DNA from: an uncultured Bacteroidales bacterium
GTDB taxonomy: Bacteria > Bacteroidota > Bacteroidia > Bacteroidales > UBA932
Direction: 5' to 3'
Assembly (NCBI GenBank): GCA_944323245.1
Contig: CALURT010000001.1
Span: forward strand, 1 to 64,000
Length of the DNA: 64,000 nt
Below, one piece after another: positions 34,177-42,166 of the stretch. Under the pieces are notes generated by a model. The model saw only the letters and a list, made by a program, of their open reading frames with translations. It searched no databases and was not told the origin of the DNA. Each line of letters starts with the position of its first letter. Positions within the stretch are counted from its first letter, which is position 1. A program made the translations under genes and the position numbers.

Positions 34177-35427
34177 ATGGACAAAAGAGTTGTAGTAACC
34201 GGAATGGGCGTCATCTCGCCCGTCGGAAACAATGTGGAAGAATTCTGGAAGAGCCTTGTGGAGGGAGTTTGCGGGATAGATTTCATCACGGCCTTCCCTA
34301 CTGACGATCTTCCAGTCAAAATCGCAGGAGAAGTCAAGAACTTCACTCCTGCCGAACACGGAATAGAACCGGCTTTCGCAAGGAAACAGGACAAATTTAC
34401 GGTATATGCCGTCGCAGCGGCCAATGAAGCCATGAAAAGTGCCGGACTCGATTCCAACGAAGGAGGCAATATTGATCCTTTCAGACTCGGCGTATATGTA
34501 GGTTCCGGTATCGGCGGATTCACCACACAGTACAGGGAAACGGAAAAAATGATAAACGACGGAGCCAAATGGATTTCCCCGCTTTTCATTCCTACCATGA
34601 TTTCCAACATTGCTGCAGGAAACGTCGCCATCAGGAACAAGGCCTGCGGTCCGAGCCTTGACATCGTAACAGCATGCGCCACTTCCACACACGCAATCGG
34701 AGAAGCATACAGGGCCATAAAGCACGGTTATGCAGATGCCATCATAGCAGGAGGAGCCGAAGCTGCCACCATTCCGCTCGGCATCGCAGGATTCGCCAAT
34801 GCCAAGGCCCTTTCGAGAGCCGAAGATCCTAAATACGCCTCGCTTCCGTTCAACCTCAACCGCGGCGGCTTCGTAATGGCGGAAGGTGCCGGAATGGTCG
34901 TCCTTGAGGAATACGAGCACGCCAAGGCAAGAGGAGCACAGATTTTCGCTGAAGTATGCGGCTACGGCAACACCAACGACGCATACCACGTCACCGCTCC
35001 TAATCCTGAGGGAATCACACAGGCCAAAGCCATCGAAATGGCTCTCAAGGAAGCCGGATACAATGACAAGGACGTCCTTTACATCAACGCACACGGCACG
35101 GGAACCCACCTGAACGATGCATCGGAGACCGCTGCCTTCAAACTTGCAATGGGAGAGGAAAATGCACGCAAGGCCCATATCAGTTCCACAAAGTCGATGA
35201 CCGGACACATGCTCGGAGCAGCCGGCGCAGTGGAAGCTATCGCAAGTATCCTTGCACTGAAGAACGGCATCGTCCCTCCTACAATCAATCTCGATACTCC
35301 GGATCCTGAATGCGACCTCAACTATACTCCGAACAAGGCTGAAAAAGTCGATCTGACATTGGCCATTTCGGATTCGCTCGGCTTCGGAGGACACAACGGC
35401 TGCGTTGCATTCAGAAAAGCCGAATAA
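34177..35427 (+). CDS. fabF: 3-oxoacyl-ACP synthase II
   Basis: 416 residues. Elongating condensing enzyme; catalytic C167 (V-T-A-C-A-T-S), H306 (N-A-H-G-T-G-T) and H344 (M-T-G-H-M-L-G-A-A-G). The conserved K341-equivalent region S-T-K-S-M is present. It lies 26 nt after fabK and 18 nt before fabZ. Confidence 0.94.
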   Translation: MDKRVVVTGMGVISPVGNNVEEFWKSLVEGVCGIDFITAFPTDDLPVKIAGEVKNFTPAEHGIEPAFARKQDKFTVYAVAAANEAMKSAGLDSNEGGNIDPFRLGVYVGSGIGGFTTQYRETEKMINDGAKWISPLFIPTMISNIAAGNVAIRNKACGPSLDIVTACATSTHAIGEAYRAIKHGYADAIIAGGAEAATIPLGIAGFANAKALSRAEDPKYASLPFNLNRGGFVMAEGAGMVVLEEYEHAKARGAQIFAEVCGYGNTNDAYHVTAPNPEGITQAKAIEMALKEAGYNDKDVLYINAHGTGTHLNDASETAAFKLAMGEENARKAHISSTKSMTGHMLGAAGAVEAIASILALKNGIVPPTINLDTPDPECDLNYTPNKAEKVDLTLAISDSLGFGGHNGCVAFRKAE

Positions 35428-35445
35428 CGATAAATTCTTACGGAA

Positions 35446-35856
35446 ATGAACAGGGAAGAATTAAAAGAATATCTGCCGCACCGCGAGCCTATGCTGCTCG
35501 TGGATGAAATCGAAATAGATTCCGAAGGTGTGGCCCATGCGAAATACAGGATCAAGGAAGACGAGTTCTTCTGCAGGGGACATTTCCCTGGCAATCCTAT
35601 CGTTCCAGGCGTAATCCAGTGCGAAATCATGGCACAGAGCTGCGCTCTTTTGGTCAAGGACGAACTGAAAGGCCATACGACGCTTTACACCGGCATCAAC
35701 AATGTGAAATTCAAGAACATTGTCCGTCCGGGCGACCTTTGCGAGATTACCGCCAGACTGACAGGCAGGAGAGGAATGATCTTCTTCACGGAAGCCACGC
35801 TCAAGGTTGACGGAAAGCTCTGCTGCAAGGGCGACCTCTCTTTCGCTCTCGCATGA
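35446..35856 (+). CDS. fabZ: 3-hydroxyacyl-ACP dehydratase
   Basis: 136 residues, single hot-dog fold. Active residues H46 in G-H-F-P-G-N-P and E60 in I-Q-C-E-I-M-A-Q; L-P-H-R-E-P-M-L-L-V-D near the N-terminus is the FabZ signature. It dehydrates 3-hydroxyacyl-ACP before FabK reduction. Last gene of the operon; terminator follows at 35880-35911. fabD, fabG and acpP are not nearby. Confidence 0.92.
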   Translation: MNREELKEYLPHREPMLLVDEIEIDSEGVAHAKYRIKEDEFFCRGHFPGNPIVPGVIQCEIMAQSCALLVKDELKGHTTLYTGINNVKFKNIVRPGDLCEITARLTGRRGMIFFTEATLKVDGKLCCKGDLSFALA

Positions 35857-35879
35857 CGAAAGCAGCCCGAAAAAAAATG

Positions 35880-35911
35880 AAGGCGACCCCGGAAAATCAG
35901 GGCCGCCTTTA
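35880..35911 (+). terminator. Terminator after fabZ
   Basis: Arms AAGGCGACCC (35880-35889) and GGGCCGCCTT (35900-35909), one mismatch, preceded by A-run and followed by TTATT on the plus strand. Confidence 0.75.
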
Positions 35912-35937
35912 TTCATGTCATCATGGTGGAGCCGGTT

Positions 35938-35980
35938 GTCATCCTGAGCGCAGGACGAAGTCCGGAGCCGAAGGATCTGA
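35938..35980 (+). repeat. Dispersed repeat, short copy
   Basis: GTCATCCTGAGCG...GAAGGATCTGA, the same family as at 19273, 37119 and 60944, with a ~15-bp insert in the middle. It sits just after the stop of the minus-strand amidohydrolase gene. Confidence 0.65.
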
Positions 35981-37075
35981 CTACTCTCCGGAGAGGAGCT
36001 TCAAGGCGTTGGTCCTGTATATCTTTTCAAGGACTTCGTCTGAAAGATCCCATCCGTAATACGACCAGTGATAGCTGCCGCCCGAATATATGTGCTCGTC
36101 AGCGGTCTCGAGAAGGCGGAATGTATGGCGGAACATCTTCCTTGTAGGAGTATTGTCCGTACCGTACACGATTCTGTCCTGATACTTCTCGATGAATGCC
36201 TTCGTGGCACGAGGAGTGACGGAAGATTCGCCGAAACGGGCCGAAATGTCGAGGTAGAGATTCGGATGCCTGTCCATGATGGTGCTGAGACGAGGATAGT
36301 CATGCGACATGTTCAGCAGATGGCAGGCCACGATTTTCGTGTCTGGGCAGGCGTAAAGAGCCTCCTCGAACATGTCCATCAGGGCATCGTACCCGATACA
36401 TCCCTCCACGGTGGTATCCACCTGCCATTCGGCACCGTTCATGAGACCGTCATTGAACCTGTCGATCGGCCTGTACATCCATATAGGCTCGGCAATATGG
36501 ATATTGATCAGAAGTCCGAGTTCTCCGCATCTCTTCAATATAGGAACCAGTTTAGGATCGTTGAGCCTTATGCCCTTGCCTTCCACAGGCAGGGCGTACA
36601 CGTCTCCCAAACCCTTGTCGACCATCTCACCTATGCCGACGGCTCCCATCTCATGGTATTTCTCCACCTGCGCAATGGCACGCTCCGTCCAGTCAGGCGA
36701 ATCGAAATCCGTATAATCCAGACAGAACCACAATTTGAACCTGTCAGGATAGGCGGCATATCTCTCGGCAACCACATCATACGGGTCGCTGATCCAGTTG
36801 CACTGCATGATATGGGCCTGCTCTACCCCGCAGTCGTCCATTATGGCTACCACGCTGTCCACAGCCTCCTTGCTCCTGACATAGTCATGGGTGTGCATGT
36901 CAATGACAGGGTATTTGGCTTTTTCTATGTTCGTGACCGGAACATTGAAAATGGAAACGGGTCTGTAGTCCTTCAGCAATATGCTGTCCGCTGCAGTCGG
37001 CTCCTGCGCAAAGGCCGGCATCGAAGCAAGGCCCATGAGCGATATCGCAAAAAAATAAGTTATAAATTTTGTCAT
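35981..37075 (-). CDS. Secreted amidohydrolase (Amidohydro_2-type)
   Basis: 364 residues from the ATG at 37073-37075 (MTKFITYFFAISLMGL), which starts a signal peptide; the frame stays open upstream but that stretch is His/Gln-rich and non-secretory. TIM-barrel metallohydrolase with metal ligands H-T-H in V-I-D-M-H-T-H, I-H-I-A-E-P-I-W, A-C-H-L-L-N-M-S-H and Y-G-T-D-N-T-P. The early K-D-Y-R-P-V-S-I-F is shared with its paralogue at 42167-43282. Acts in the periplasm; the substrate is not known, and the family includes decarboxylases and lactonases as well as hydrolases. It lies beyond the repeat cluster from the PUL operon, so may be a separate transcript. Confidence 0.82.
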   Translation of the reverse strand: MTKFITYFFAISLMGLASMPAFAQEPTAADSILLKDYRPVSIFNVPVTNIEKAKYPVIDMHTHDYVRSKEAVDSVVAIMDDCGVEQAHIMQCNWISDPYDVVAERYAAYPDRFKLWFCLDYTDFDSPDWTERAIAQVEKYHEMGAVGIGEMVDKGLGDVYALPVEGKGIRLNDPKLVPILKRCGELGLLINIHIAEPIWMYRPIDRFNDGLMNGAEWQVDTTVEGCIGYDALMDMFEEALYACPDTKIVACHLLNMSHDYPRLSTIMDRHPNLYLDISARFGESSVTPRATKAFIEKYQDRIVYGTDNTPTRKMFRHTFRLLETADEHIYSGGSYHWSYYGWDLSDEVLEKIYRTNALKLLSGE

Positions 37076-37118
37076 AATACACGGGTTATGCAATTGTTCA
37101 TGGTGAGCATGCTGCGTT

Positions 37119-37225
37119 GTCATAGTGAGCGGAGCCGAACCATCTGACTCTACTGCCCGCAGATCCCTCGACTACGCTCGGGATTACAAAGGCGCTGCAG
37201 ATCCCTCGGCTACGCTCGGGATGAC
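37119..37225. repeat. Cluster of three dispersed-repeat units
   Basis: One plus-oriented unit (GTCATAGTGAGCGGAGCCGA from 37119) and two minus-oriented units (37160-37187 and 37198-37225, which read GTCATCCCGAGCGTAGCCGA on the minus strand). The last unit overlaps the 3' end of the PfkB gene and supplies its final codons and TAG stop. Confidence 0.75.
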
Positions 37226-38181
37226 AAAGAGACGCCGAAGACTTCGGAAGCCGTCTTCTCGAACGCTTCCTTGGACGTAAAGGCTCCCGTACCGCCGGCC
37301 GCCGTGGTATTCACGGCTCCGGACAGATTTCCGAGACGCTGGCACTCCGGCAGCTCCAATCCCTTCACAAAGCCGTGGATGAAACCGGCGTTGAAACTGT
37401 CACCGGCTCCTATCGCATCGACCACGTTCCTGTTCAGGAAAGATGGCAGCATGTGCGTGCTTCCGTCCTTCCCGACAAGAAGAGAACCGCGGCTGCCGCA
37501 CTTGATTACAGCCGCACGTTTCAGATAAGGGACAATCGCCGCCACTGCCGCGTCGAGATCCGAAGTCCCGACGATGTGTCCGAGCTCGGTCTCGTTAGGC
37601 ATGAATATGTCGATATGAGGAAGAAGGGACTTGAAATCGAAGTCCCACTTCTCCACCGGATCCCACTGTGTGTCCATGGACAATGTCACTCCGGCCTCTT
37701 CTGCCGCTGCAAACACTTCCGGAAGGTCGCGTTTCAGCTCCGACTGCATGAAGATGGAAGAGATGTGGATATGTTTCGCCTCCTCGAAAAGCTTCCTGTC
37801 GAGGTCAGCAAAACCCATGTGGTCCATTGCGCCCTGATACGTGAGATTGGCCCGGTCTTCCCCGAAACTCATGACTATCGTGGCCCCGGTAGCGTATTTG
37901 CCGCTTTTTATCAGATAGCCCGTATCGACACCTTTCGCAGCGAGGCTCTTCTCCACAAGGCTGCCGAAACTGTCGTCACCGATCATTCCGGCAAAAGCAG
38001 TTTTCGAGCCGAGACAAGCCACATTCGCCGCAAAAATGGCCGTACTGCTGCCTAATGTCACTGTCATGTCGCCGGCAAACTTCTCCTTGCCGATTTCAGG
38101 AAAACCGTCAATACGGTTGAGGATTATATCGACATTCAGTTCCCCGAGGGCGACCACGTCATATTTCCCGGTCTTCTTCAT
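37210..38181 (-). CDS. PfkB-family sugar kinase
   Basis: 323 residues. Ribokinase fold: N-terminal V-A-L-G-E-L-N-V-D, substrate loop G-G-T-type segment, and the catalytic anion hole D-A-I-G-A-G-D-S-F-N-A-G (Asp is the base). It phosphorylates a sugar or sugar phosphate; next to AgaS- and AgaZ-like genes, tagatose-6-phosphate or a similar keto-sugar phosphate is the best guess (inference). It follows the aldolase subunit by 3 nt. The last five residues L-S-S-R-A and the stop come from a dispersed repeat, so the C-terminus has been rewritten. Confidence 0.85.
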   Translation of the reverse strand: MKKTGKYDVVALGELNVDIILNRIDGFPEIGKEKFAGDMTVTLGSSTAIFAANVACLGSKTAFAGMIGDDSFGSLVEKSLAAKGVDTGYLIKSGKYATGATIVMSFGEDRANLTYQGAMDHMGFADLDRKLFEEAKHIHISSIFMQSELKRDLPEVFAAAEEAGVTLSMDTQWDPVEKWDFDFKSLLPHIDIFMPNETELGHIVGTSDLDAAVAAIVPYLKRAAVIKCGSRGSLLVGKDGSTHMLPSFLNRNVVDAIGAGDSFNAGFIHGFVKGLELPECQRLGNLSGAVNTTAAGGTGAFTSKEAFEKTASEVFGVSLSSRA

Positions 38182-38184
38182 ACA

Positions 38185-39411
38185 TTAAAGCAGTTTATTG
38201 AGATTGACAAGGTTGAATGCGTTGAAATACTTGTCCATATCGTGCTCTATGCGTCCGAGTACAATCTCTTCGGCATCGATTCCGACACGTTTGAGGTTGG
38301 CATACAGCATGGAACGTGCCGCTACGGCCTCAGGGTTCTGCCAAATATAGCGGCTGCATGTCTTGACAATCCATTGGAAACGTTCAGGAGTCAGTTCATA
38401 GAGGTCCTTGCCCTGCTCGTCGGCAAGAAGCCATTTCTTCCATCTCATGGACTTGTGGACAAGGGCGTTCAGGGTGTCTGTCATCTTGGAAAGCTTGGCC
38501 ACCTGACCGTTGGCGTACAAATCCTTTTCTTCAGACTCAAGTTCCGCAAGGGCTTCATATTCGCTGATGGTGAACTCAGGTCCGACATTGGCTGCACCCA
38601 TTCCGCTGAGAGGATACTCTTCCGGATTGGCCACGTCGTCGGTGTAATGTCCCTTGATCCAGCTTCCGTAAGGACGTACCTTGGCCGTGAGCTCCTTGGC
38701 AACCTTAGGATCGAAGAGAGTGGTATGCAGGTCGGTACCCACCTTGCCCACTATGAAGCAAGGCCATACGTCTGACAGACCGGCTTCTGCCAATCCTGAT
38801 TTAAGTCCTGTAAGGAAGGTGTCGAAGGTCTTCTCGTCTGCAAGACCGCCATGCACTTCTTCCGTACCCACTTCGTATGAAATCGGCGCATATCCGTGCT
38901 CTTTCCTGAATTTCTCGGCATGGCTGATAAGCTCTACCGTCCTCTTCACGACCACATGGATATCGATAATCTGGCCTTTCGGCACGTTGATGTCCACGGT
39001 AGGATCGACATGGATGAGGTCGTAGCCGGCTGAGATAGCAGCTTCGAATGATTTCTTGACTCCTGCCATGGCGTCCTCGGTGCTCCATTTCTCGATTGAC
39101 TGTATGTCCTTGAGCCATGGTCCGCCGTGGTCTATTGCAGCGATATAGATACCCTTGAAATTCACGGCAGCCGCCTCGAACTTCAAGGTCTTGATAAATT
39201 CTTCCTGAGTCATGCCGGTATAACCACCGTCGCAGTCAATCTGGTTCAGCGTGGCTGCGAAATATATAGGAGCGTCATTGCGTTTGGCAGCCCTGAAAGC
39301 AGCCTTTATCACCGCCATGGAGTTAGGACAAGCTGCGAAAACAGTCCTCTTGACTCCGGTTTCCTTTTCAAGCTCAGCTATCCTGTTGAGCAGTTTCTCT
39401 GTCTTTGCCAT
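38185..39411 (-). CDS. Tagatose-bisphosphate aldolase, non-catalytic (AgaZ/KbaZ/GatZ-type) subunit
   Basis: 408 residues from MAKTEKLLNR (39409-39411), chosen because it leaves 7 nt to the AgaS stop. The GatZ/KbaZ family forms the chaperone-like partner of tagatose-1,6-bisphosphate aldolase (KbaY/GatY); some members may be epimerases. Recognisable parts are F-A-A-C-P-N-S, A-A-I-D-H-G-G-P-W, H-V-D-P-T-V-D and V-G-T-E-E-V-H-G-G. No KbaY/GatY gene lies in the window. It is between agaS and the PfkB kinase, consistent with a galactosamine/GalNAc or tagatose route. Confidence 0.82.
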   Translation of the reverse strand: MAKTEKLLNRIAELEKETGVKRTVFAACPNSMAVIKAAFRAAKRNDAPIYFAATLNQIDCDGGYTGMTQEEFIKTLKFEAAAVNFKGIYIAAIDHGGPWLKDIQSIEKWSTEDAMAGVKKSFEAAISAGYDLIHVDPTVDINVPKGQIIDIHVVVKRTVELISHAEKFRKEHGYAPISYEVGTEEVHGGLADEKTFDTFLTGLKSGLAEAGLSDVWPCFIVGKVGTDLHTTLFDPKVAKELTAKVRPYGSWIKGHYTDDVANPEEYPLSGMGAANVGPEFTISEYEALAELESEEKDLYANGQVAKLSKMTDTLNALVHKSMRWKKWLLADEQGKDLYELTPERFQWIVKTCSRYIWQNPEAVAARSMLYANLKRVGIDAEEIVLGRIEHDMDKYFNAFNLVNLNKLL

Positions 39412-39418
39412 AATTTTA

Positions 39419-40549
39419 TCAAATATCATAAATTGTTACACCTTCTACTACCCTGTGGATATTTCCCGACCTCGACGGGGAATCCGGAGACAGGCCGCTT
39501 GCAATGGACTTGAAGCATCCGAGCATCTGGGCGGCGAACACGTATGCCACGTTTCCGTAGACATCCGTATCCAGACTGTCAGGGTTCATGATTATCTCTG
39601 CGTCGAACTCTATGCCTTCTATCTTCACCGGAGTGGAAGCCACGAGCACCTGTGCCGTAACCTTGTTCCCGGCATTTATCTGCCTTATCAGGTCGATTTC
39701 ATATTTGCGCACATGAAGGTCGTCGGACAGGAGATAGACAAGGAGTGCGTCGTTTTTCACCACAGCCTTAGGTCCGTGCCTGAATCCGAGGAATGAATCG
39801 AAGGTACACATTACCGCTCCGTCTGTCAATTCCTGAAGTTTCAGATGGCTTTCCTCGGCGATGCCTTTCAACGGGCCTGAACCGAGGAAGACTGCCCTGT
39901 GGAAGTCCTTTGCAGCCACTGCCTCAAGGGCCGCTTCGAACTTGTCCATGGACACCCTAAGGGTCTCTGCGGCATTGTACACCGCTTCTTTCTGGTTCTC
40001 GATGTCATCGGCCCTGAATGCCATGAGGCATGCCATGGCCATGGTGCTGAAACTGCTTGTCATGGCAAGGCTCTTGTCGTCCGTCTCAGGCGGCAGGAGG
40101 AGCAGGAGAGTATTGTCGGACTGCCCTGCAATCTTGGCCAAATGGCCTTCCGCATTGCACGTGATGAAGATGTGAGCCACTTCCGCACCGGACTTGTTGG
40201 CAAGGTTTACCGCAGCCACGCTTTCCGGGCTGTTGCCGGAGCGTGCGAATGATACGAGAAGTATCTTTTTTCCCGGATAGAAGAAAGATCCGCAATGCGT
40301 CACGATGTCGGTCGTAGGGACTGCCCTGTATGACACGAATTTAAGGTCCTTGTAAAGGAAGGCAAGCATGTCGCCGATGTATGCCGAAGTCCCGGCGCCC
40401 GTAAAGATGACTTCGTATCCGCTGTCCGCGTAACGCGATATGAAACCGGAAATCCTTTCCTTTTCGGAGAGGATGTTTCCGTATTCCTTCGTCCATGTAT
40501 CGGGTTGCTGTTTTATCTCCCGATAGGTGTAGTATTGTCCTTTATCCAT
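39419..40549 (-). CDS. agaS: AgaS-type sugar isomerase/deaminase
   Basis: 376 residues from MDKGQYYTYR (40547-40549); 8 more upstream codons are open but less family-like. Two SIS domains: first about residues 40-190 with F-T-G-A-G-T-S-A-Y-I and S-F-A-R-S-G-N-S-P-E-S, second about 205-350 with G-S-G-P-L-K-G and F-R-H-G-P-K-A. This matches AgaS, which deaminates/isomerises galactosamine-6-phosphate to tagatose-6-phosphate (cytoplasm). Along with the aldolase subunit and PfkB kinase it defines the intracellular branch of this PUL. Confidence 0.83.
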   Translation of the reverse strand: MDKGQYYTYREIKQQPDTWTKEYGNILSEKERISGFISRYADSGYEVIFTGAGTSAYIGDMLAFLYKDLKFVSYRAVPTTDIVTHCGSFFYPGKKILLVSFARSGNSPESVAAVNLANKSGAEVAHIFITCNAEGHLAKIAGQSDNTLLLLLPPETDDKSLAMTSSFSTMAMACLMAFRADDIENQKEAVYNAAETLRVSMDKFEAALEAVAAKDFHRAVFLGSGPLKGIAEESHLKLQELTDGAVMCTFDSFLGFRHGPKAVVKNDALLVYLLSDDLHVRKYEIDLIRQINAGNKVTAQVLVASTPVKIEGIEFDAEIIMNPDSLDTDVYGNVAYVFAAQMLGCFKSIASGLSPDSPSRSGNIHRVVEGVTIYDI

Positions 40550-40574
40550 AATTACTATATTTAATTGATTCAAA

Positions 40575-42137
40575 TCAGTCTCTCAGATTCCTTTTTATTG
40601 TCAGCGAACCGTCAGGATTGAGCTTCTGCGCAATCGTAAACGGCACAGGATGACGTACACCCTTCACTTCAAGTTCGGCTTTGAGTTTCAGGCGGCCGGA
40701 ATTCCAGTCAACGCCTGTGGGGAGGGTCATCATGGCCTGCCGTACGCCCCTTGTCATAGGGTATCCGGCATCAAGACAGCCGCTTATGTTGACGTCGCCC
40801 TCGTCGGTGAAGAGGGTAAGCCTCAATATGCCCGGCACGCAGGCGATACCGTCGTTGACCATGCCGAATATGAGATTGCTGTTGCCGTCCCTGTCTTCCG
40901 AATGCCAGATCCATGAAGGACGCACGCGGAAACCTATGCATGATGCAAGGTCGTCCAATCCGTCAGGGTATTTTTCGTAATAACGATAGAGGTTGTCCGC
41001 ATTGATGTTGTGCCAGTTCCAAAGAGAGAAATAATTGGCGCCGACATCTTTCACGTGCGAGATTATTGCTTCGTTGCGAGGGATGCCGGCATTGTCGTAC
41101 TGCATGGTCTCCTCTCGTCCGTCGGAAATTCCGCATTCCACTGCGGCTGCACACCATGTCGGGCGGTTGCTCAAAGCCTCTATCTGTTCGTTTTCTATGA
41201 ATATGGTGTCCGTGCGGAGCCAGTTGTGGTCTCTTACCGCACGGTCGAGTACGGCAGAATTGCCTACTCTGCTGAAATCCGGCTGGGTATTGGTCAGCAA
41301 CGGAACCTTGTTCCAGCACCTGTTCTGTATTTCGTAGATTTTGAGGAAGGTCTGCTCGGCCGCATGGTCGCTGCCGAAAAGGTTGCCGTCGTAAGGCCAG
41401 GTATGTCCCTCTCCCCAAAAACCGTACATGCTCGTGTCCATGTACTCTATCAGATCGCTGCCGTTGTACTTTTCGGCAAGCATCTGCTGCATTTCCTCGA
41501 ACCAGCCGAGGAAATAAGGGTTGTCATAGTCCGGCTGCAGGTGTTCGTGCTGGTAGCGGGGCACGGATGGGTCGCCTTTCCATTCTCCCTTGAGCCTGCG
41601 CATCGGCACTTTTTCCATCACGAAGTCAGGCAGGGCGTTTTCGAGGATGTCGGGATTGTTCATCATGATACGGAAGCCGACACGTTTGCCGTATTTGGCC
41701 GCCTTGTCCATGGTGATGTTCCAGTAATCGTCAAAATCCAGTCTTCCTGGAGTTTTCTGAATATGCTTCCAGTTGGGTCTGATGTAGACTTTCGTGGCAA
41801 GAGGGAAGCGGAAAAGCTCGTCGATGGCCTGCTCCACCGATTTGCCGGGGATGTCGGGTGCCCCGAGGTCACCTGCGATGTAGGACGTAAGTCCCATTCC
41901 GAAACAGTTGACAAGCTGCTTGCCCGGAGTGGTGTACTGCACTACCGAGCCTCCGAAAAAGTCTTCCGGAGCATATTGAGGAAACGGTCCCTGATAAAGC
42001 CGGTCCTCCGGTTTAGGTCCCGGACCGAAGTCGTATCTGTCCCAATTGTGGGACGGCACCCACGACATCAATGCCGGGGACAGCCCGATGGCTGCCCCGG
42101 CAAAGAGTCCGGTTTTCAGAAATTCACGTCGTTTCAT
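40575..42137 (-). CDS. Tat-type secreted TIM-barrel protein, possible glycoside hydrolase
   Basis: 520 residues. The N-terminus M-K-R-R-E-F-L-K-T-G-L-F-A-G-A-A has twin-arginine form and then a hydrophobic stretch. Residues about 100-400 read as a (beta/alpha) barrel: K-V-Y-I-R-P-N-W, D-F-D-D-Y-W, G-F-R-I-M-M-N-N. Acidic candidates are in Y-G-F-W-G-E-G-H-T-W and F-I-E-N-E-Q, laid out like acid/base and nucleophile of clan-A enzymes. The C-terminal ~120 residues are a beta domain. I cannot place it in a glycoside-hydrolase family. Its place between amidohydrolase and agaS genes in the PUL implies a role in the same glycan. Confidence 0.7.
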   Translation of the reverse strand: MKRREFLKTGLFAGAAIGLSPALMSWVPSHNWDRYDFGPGPKPEDRLYQGPFPQYAPEDFFGGSVVQYTTPGKQLVNCFGMGLTSYIAGDLGAPDIPGKSVEQAIDELFRFPLATKVYIRPNWKHIQKTPGRLDFDDYWNITMDKAAKYGKRVGFRIMMNNPDILENALPDFVMEKVPMRRLKGEWKGDPSVPRYQHEHLQPDYDNPYFLGWFEEMQQMLAEKYNGSDLIEYMDTSMYGFWGEGHTWPYDGNLFGSDHAAEQTFLKIYEIQNRCWNKVPLLTNTQPDFSRVGNSAVLDRAVRDHNWLRTDTIFIENEQIEALSNRPTWCAAAVECGISDGREETMQYDNAGIPRNEAIISHVKDVGANYFSLWNWHNINADNLYRYYEKYPDGLDDLASCIGFRVRPSWIWHSEDRDGNSNLIFGMVNDGIACVPGILRLTLFTDEGDVNISGCLDAGYPMTRGVRQAMMTLPTGVDWNSGRLKLKAELEVKGVRHPVPFTIAQKLNPDGSLTIKRNLRD

Positions 42138-42166
42138 CTGTTAACGTCGGTTCGACGAAATTAAAA

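Noticed and set aside
34030..35394. Long open frame antisense to fabF (about 450 codons)
   Set aside because: It mirrors fabF exactly and its protein is cysteine/serine-rich noise with no recognisable domain.
39411..39429. Apparent overlap of the AgaZ-type and AgaS genes
   Set aside because: Arises only if the longest frame is used; the internal ATG at 39411 removes the overlap and matches the family start.
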